Source: Acidimicrobiaceae bacterium (lineage in GTDB: Bacteria > Actinomycetota > Acidimicrobiia > Acidimicrobiales > Bog-793). Taken from it: DNA of 32,354 nt. The stretch spans positions 1 through 32,354 of the forward strand of contig PLDN01000081.1 of the NCBI GenBank assembly GCA_003136185.1, written 5' to 3'. The notes under the pieces were generated by a model. It saw only the letters and a list, made by a program, of their open reading frames with translations, ran no database searches and was not told the DNA's origin. The translations under genes were made by a program, and so were the position numbers. Shown here piece by piece: positions 30,124-32,354 of this stretch (the first letter of the stretch is position 1; the number at the start of each line of letters is the position of its first letter).

Positions 30124-30519
30124 GCTGGCTCCTTAACAATTCTCAACGAGCTACGGACGACGTTCATGGTATCCCGAATAGCTTCGCGAGTGTTCATTGA
30201 GGTATCCAACCAGCAGTGCCATGGTAAATGCCTCAGACTCTCGCCTGACTTTGGCTGATACGATGGTACTGGCGCTGACCTTTGCCAGCTGCTAGAAGAT
30301 CGGTGATGGAGCCGAGCGATCACAGATCGTCGCGAACACTTGTGGGCAGCCCGATCGCCAACTGCGATGGGGCACGCTTCGACGAGACGCTCGAGGGGTC
30401 GAACGGGTTCGGGTCCGATCTGGTCGGCGCGGGCGTGGTCTATGTCGCGATCGACAACGAACGGTCCCTGATTCGTGCTGAGGGTCCTTGCGAGCGGATA
30501 ACCCCCTAGGGGTCGACTT
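30124..30519. other. Divergent intergenic region between crotonase and FAD oxidase genes
   Basis: About 400 bases with no gene I can support; the 75-codon plus-strand frame at 30282-30509 matches no family. It must carry both promoters. The 10-base palindrome CCCCTAGGGG at 30503-30512 includes the GGGG ribosome site of the oxidase, so it might mask it or be an operator. Confidence 0.45.
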
Positions 30520-31683
30520 ATGGCAGACCATGTTCGAGTCGTAATCGTTGGCGGTGGTGTAATCGGACTTGCCACAGCTTTGCATTTGGTTCAGTCAGGT
30601 GAAGTGCAAGTATCGCTGCTGGAGGCTCAACACGTTGGTGTGGGGTCATCGGGTCGGTCAGTTGGTATCGTTGAGACACAGTATCTTGACCCGTTCGACA
30701 TCGAAATGCGAGTGATCGGGCGACGCTTCGTAGAGGGCCTGGCTCAGGACCATGGGTTGCGCTATACCCGGAACGGCTACCTTCGTCTAGCGCACAATTT
30801 GGACGATTTAGAGCGATATGAGGCTAGCGTCGAGACTCAGAAGTCTTTTGGTATAATGGACGCGAGGGTACTCGACAGGGCCGGCTTGCAACGCCTCATC
30901 CCCGAGATGCGCTGTGAAGACCGGGTCGGTGGTCTCTTCGGCGCAGGTGATGGCTACGTAGACGGGTATCTCTACACGTCGTTGCTGCGGGATATCGCAG
31001 TAGGGAAAGGTGTGACCGTTCATCAGGGAACGAGGCTAATCGGGGCCGAGGAACGGAGAGACGGCTGTTTGCGGATTTCGACAAACCGCGATGACTTTAA
31101 CGCGGATGTAGTGGTGAACGCCGCTGGTCCATGGGCGGCGGCGGTTGGTGACCTGCTCGGAGCGCCACTACCCATCTCCAACCAACGTCATCAGGCTGTT
31201 TTAGTCCACCTGCGATCTGCTCTCGCTTACGTCATGCCATCTGTCATGGACTATGTGCCAGGAGAGGGACGCGACGGCCTCTATTTTCGTCACGAGCGGG
31301 CCGATCAGCTGGTGGCCGGTCTCCATAATGAGCAACCGATCCGTGACCACGAACAGGGGGACGCGGAAGCAGCTGATCTAGAGGTCGATTGGGAATTCCT
31401 GAGCTCGGTCGCCACGCTGCTGTCGGAACGGCTCCCAGGAGTGGGCGACGCCGCCCTTGGCAAAGGTTGGGCGGGACTGTACCCAATGAGCATCGACGGT
31501 CAACCGATTGTCGGGCCGCACCCGTATCGCACCAACGTCGTGTGCGCAGCGGGAGCGGGAGGTAACGGTATCCAACTGTCGGCGGCGATAGGCCGTCTGG
31601 CGGCGGAGTGGATTCTACATGGGACGCCGTCGAACCCTCTGTCGCAGAGCAAGTGGGGGGCGCACCGAGTAGTGGGCTTCTGA
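30520..31683 (+). CDS. FAD-dependent oxidoreductase of the DAO (sarcosine/glycine oxidase) family
   Basis: A 387-aa DAO-type flavoprotein. FAD loop GGGVIGLATALHLVQ at residues 11-25, acidic strand end SLLEAQHVGVGSSGRSVGIV, central VVNAAGPWAAAVGDLLGAPL, and the C-terminal G-L-Y-P-M-S-I-D-G-Q-P-I-V-G-P and CAAGAGGNGIQLSAAIGRLA contacts. These match the sarcosine/glycine oxidase-like monomeric branch. It would oxidise an N-methyl or primary amino acid. It is the third amine-oxidising flavoprotein of the block. Its base composition is more AT-rich than the preceding SDR genes. The start ATG follows the CCCCTAGGGG palindrome by 7 bases. Confidence 0.9.
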   Translation: MADHVRVVIVGGGVIGLATALHLVQSGEVQVSLLEAQHVGVGSSGRSVGIVETQYLDPFDIEMRVIGRRFVEGLAQDHGLRYTRNGYLRLAHNLDDLERYEASVETQKSFGIMDARVLDRAGLQRLIPEMRCEDRVGGLFGAGDGYVDGYLYTSLLRDIAVGKGVTVHQGTRLIGAEERRDGCLRISTNRDDFNADVVVNAAGPWAAAVGDLLGAPLPISNQRHQAVLVHLRSALAYVMPSVMDYVPGEGRDGLYFRHERADQLVAGLHNEQPIRDHEQGDAEAADLEVDWEFLSSVATLLSERLPGVGDAALGKGWAGLYPMSIDGQPIVGPHPYRTNVVCAAGAGGNGIQLSAAIGRLAAEWILHGTPSNPLSQSKWGAHRVVGF

Positions 31684-31697
31684 GTAGGGGGATGACT

Positions 31698-31722
31698 ACA
31701 CCTCCTCTGGCGTAGAAGGTGT
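31698..31722 (+). terminator. Hairpin after the last FAD oxidase gene
   Basis: ACACCTCCT and AGAAGGTGT pair over nine positions with one mismatch around a seven-base loop, 14 bases after the oxidase stop. There is no long T-run, so termination is only likely. It could alternatively be an end of the ISL3-type element that follows. Confidence 0.35.
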
Positions 31723-31816
31723 CTTCTGCCGCTTTCGTGGCACCTGAGCCTTTGGCCCAGCCCAGCCGAGGAGGCGCCTTCTTGTTGGCCCACCGGCTTA
31801 TCGGGCACTCCGGATT

Positions 31817-32026
31817 TCAGCGGGGTGAGATCGTCGCCAGCAGTGCCCAGTTGGGCCGGCCGGCGTAGAGAAGTGACCTGATCCGGTAGTTGCGGAAGCT
31901 CGTCAGCCCGAAAGCGGCTCGCTTCACCCGCTTGATCAAGCCGTTTGCGGCCTCGGTCGGGGCGTTGGTCACGTGGGAGGCGTGCCAGGCCGCGATCTCG
32001 TCCGCCCAGCGAAGAAGTGTCCGTGC
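31817..32026 (-). pseudogene. ISL3-type transposase, C-terminal remnant
   Basis: The leftward frame reads ARTLLRWADEIAAWHASHVT, NAPTEAANGLIKRVKRAAFG, then FRNYRIRSLLYAGRPNWALL and a stop. N-x-P-T-E-A-x-N-x-x-I-K-R-x-K-R and F-x-x-F-R-N-Y-R-I-R are the C-terminal hallmarks of ISL3-family transposases. Only about 69 residues remain of some 400; the catalytic part is missing. It ends abruptly at 32026, where a plus-strand gene of a different kind begins to show. Confidence 0.85.
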
Positions 32027-32354
32027 CCCTCGAAGGAGGGCGCCGTCCTGACGTCGTCGTGCTTGCCGGCGAAGCCGTCTTGGTCATTGAGTTCAAGACG
32101 CACCCGCTGCCGACGACTGCCGACGTCGACCAGGTCCTCGGTTACGCACGCGATCTGACCGACTATCACGCGGCGTGCAGGGACCGGCGAGTCGTTCCGA
32201 TGCTGTTGCTGCAGGAGGCGGCTTCTGGCTTCGCCCGGCAGTATCAGGACGTGTGGCTGTTGAGTCCGGAAGCGCTTGCCCGCTACCTCCACGAGGAGGC
32301 TGGCGAAGGGCGGATCGATCTTGACGGCTGGCTGGACTCGCCGTACTCACCGCT
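32026..32354 (+). CDS. 5'-truncated PD-(D/E)xK nuclease-like protein (runs off window)
   Basis: The plus-strand frame from 32026 reads PLEGGRRPDVVVLAGEAVLV followed by IEFKTHPLPTTADVDQVLGY, ARDLTDYHAACRDRRVVPML and onward to the window end. The strand-turn with R-P-D-V...E-F-K is the D...ExK layout of PD-(D/E)xK nucleases. The A-D-x-D-Q-V-x-x-Y-A-R-D-L-x-x-Y-H segment reminds me of N-terminal domains of DUF2075-like helicase/nuclease proteins in defence or mobile loci. No start codon belongs to it: upstream sequence belongs to the transposase remnant. The gene was cut at the 32026 junction. Identity of the full protein cannot be told here. Confidence 0.55.

Noticed and set aside
30282-30509. 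75-codon frame in the crotonase/oxidase gap
   Set aside because: No ribosome site and no recognisable features.
31500-32096. 198-codon reverse-strand open frame across the oxidase end and ISL3 remnant
   Set aside because: It is out of frame with the transposase homology, which lies in another leftward frame at 31817-32026.
1-32354. CRISPR arrays, tRNA or rRNA genes, integrase genes
   Set aside because: I looked for regularly spaced repeats, tRNA-like cloverleaf and CCA ends, and tyrosine-recombinase motifs and found none.

Overview
The window is GC-rich, densely packed DNA with many GTG and TTG starts and strong GGAGG-type ribosome sites. Its proteins include an RspA/TusE-type sulfur carrier set, flavin/F420-type PPOX proteins, a DUF302 protein and mycofactocin-era style SDRs. 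This suggests a high-GC actinobacterium, possibly of the Acidimicrobiia. The assignment is an inference from protein flavour only; there is no rRNA or tRNA to anchor it.

Layout. 1-3.6 kb: a probable tail of an ABC-2 permease, a small beta-rich protein with a likely N-terminal frameshift, a DUF302 protein, a leftward GntR/HutC regulator plus a cation-efflux-like membrane protein, and a SAM methyltransferase. 3.7-6.3 kb: a tight sulfur operon (type III-like sulfide:quinone oxidoreductase, TusE/DsrC-like carrier, DsrE-like protein) followed, with an ATGA overlap, by a truncated DsbA-like gene. 6.3-8.3 kb: a leftward FMN/Fe-S/FAD oxidoreductase of the N-methylproline/stachydrine demethylase and 2,4-dienoyl-CoA reductase superfamily. 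8.9-11 kb: a CaiC-like acyl-CoA ligase and a small ABM-fold protein. 11.3-12.0 kb: decayed remnants of two transposases.

12.1-31.7 kb is the main accessory block. In order it carries a TetR regulator (5' end apparently frameshifted), a VOC protein, two Dpp/Opp-type permeases, an SDR, a flavin amine oxidase, a PPOX protein, a peptide-type substrate-binding lipoprotein, an uncharacterised 87-aa protein, a PuuB/DadA-like FAD oxidase, an NDP-forming acyl-CoA synthetase, a second PPOX (reverse strand), an amidohydrolase-2 protein, a second SDR closely related to the first, an MFS transporter, two more SDRs, an enoyl-CoA hydratase (reverse strand) and a third FAD oxidase. I read it as an uptake and oxidation pathway for an amine- or amino-acid-like compound: the importer brings it in, flavin oxidases remove the nitrogen, SDRs and the amidohydrolase process the carbonyl or ring product, and CoA ligase and hydratase channel it to beta-oxidation. 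The substrate cannot be told from sequence. No ABC ATPase genes, aldehyde dehydrogenase or thiolase are present in the window, so other loci must contribute.

31.8-32.35 kb: the C-terminal end of an ISL3-type transposase abuts, at about 32026, a 5'-truncated gene for a PD-(D/E)xK-nuclease-like protein that runs off the window. The transposase scars at 11.3-12.0 and 31.8-32.0 kb bracket the main catabolic block, which fits an acquired segment.
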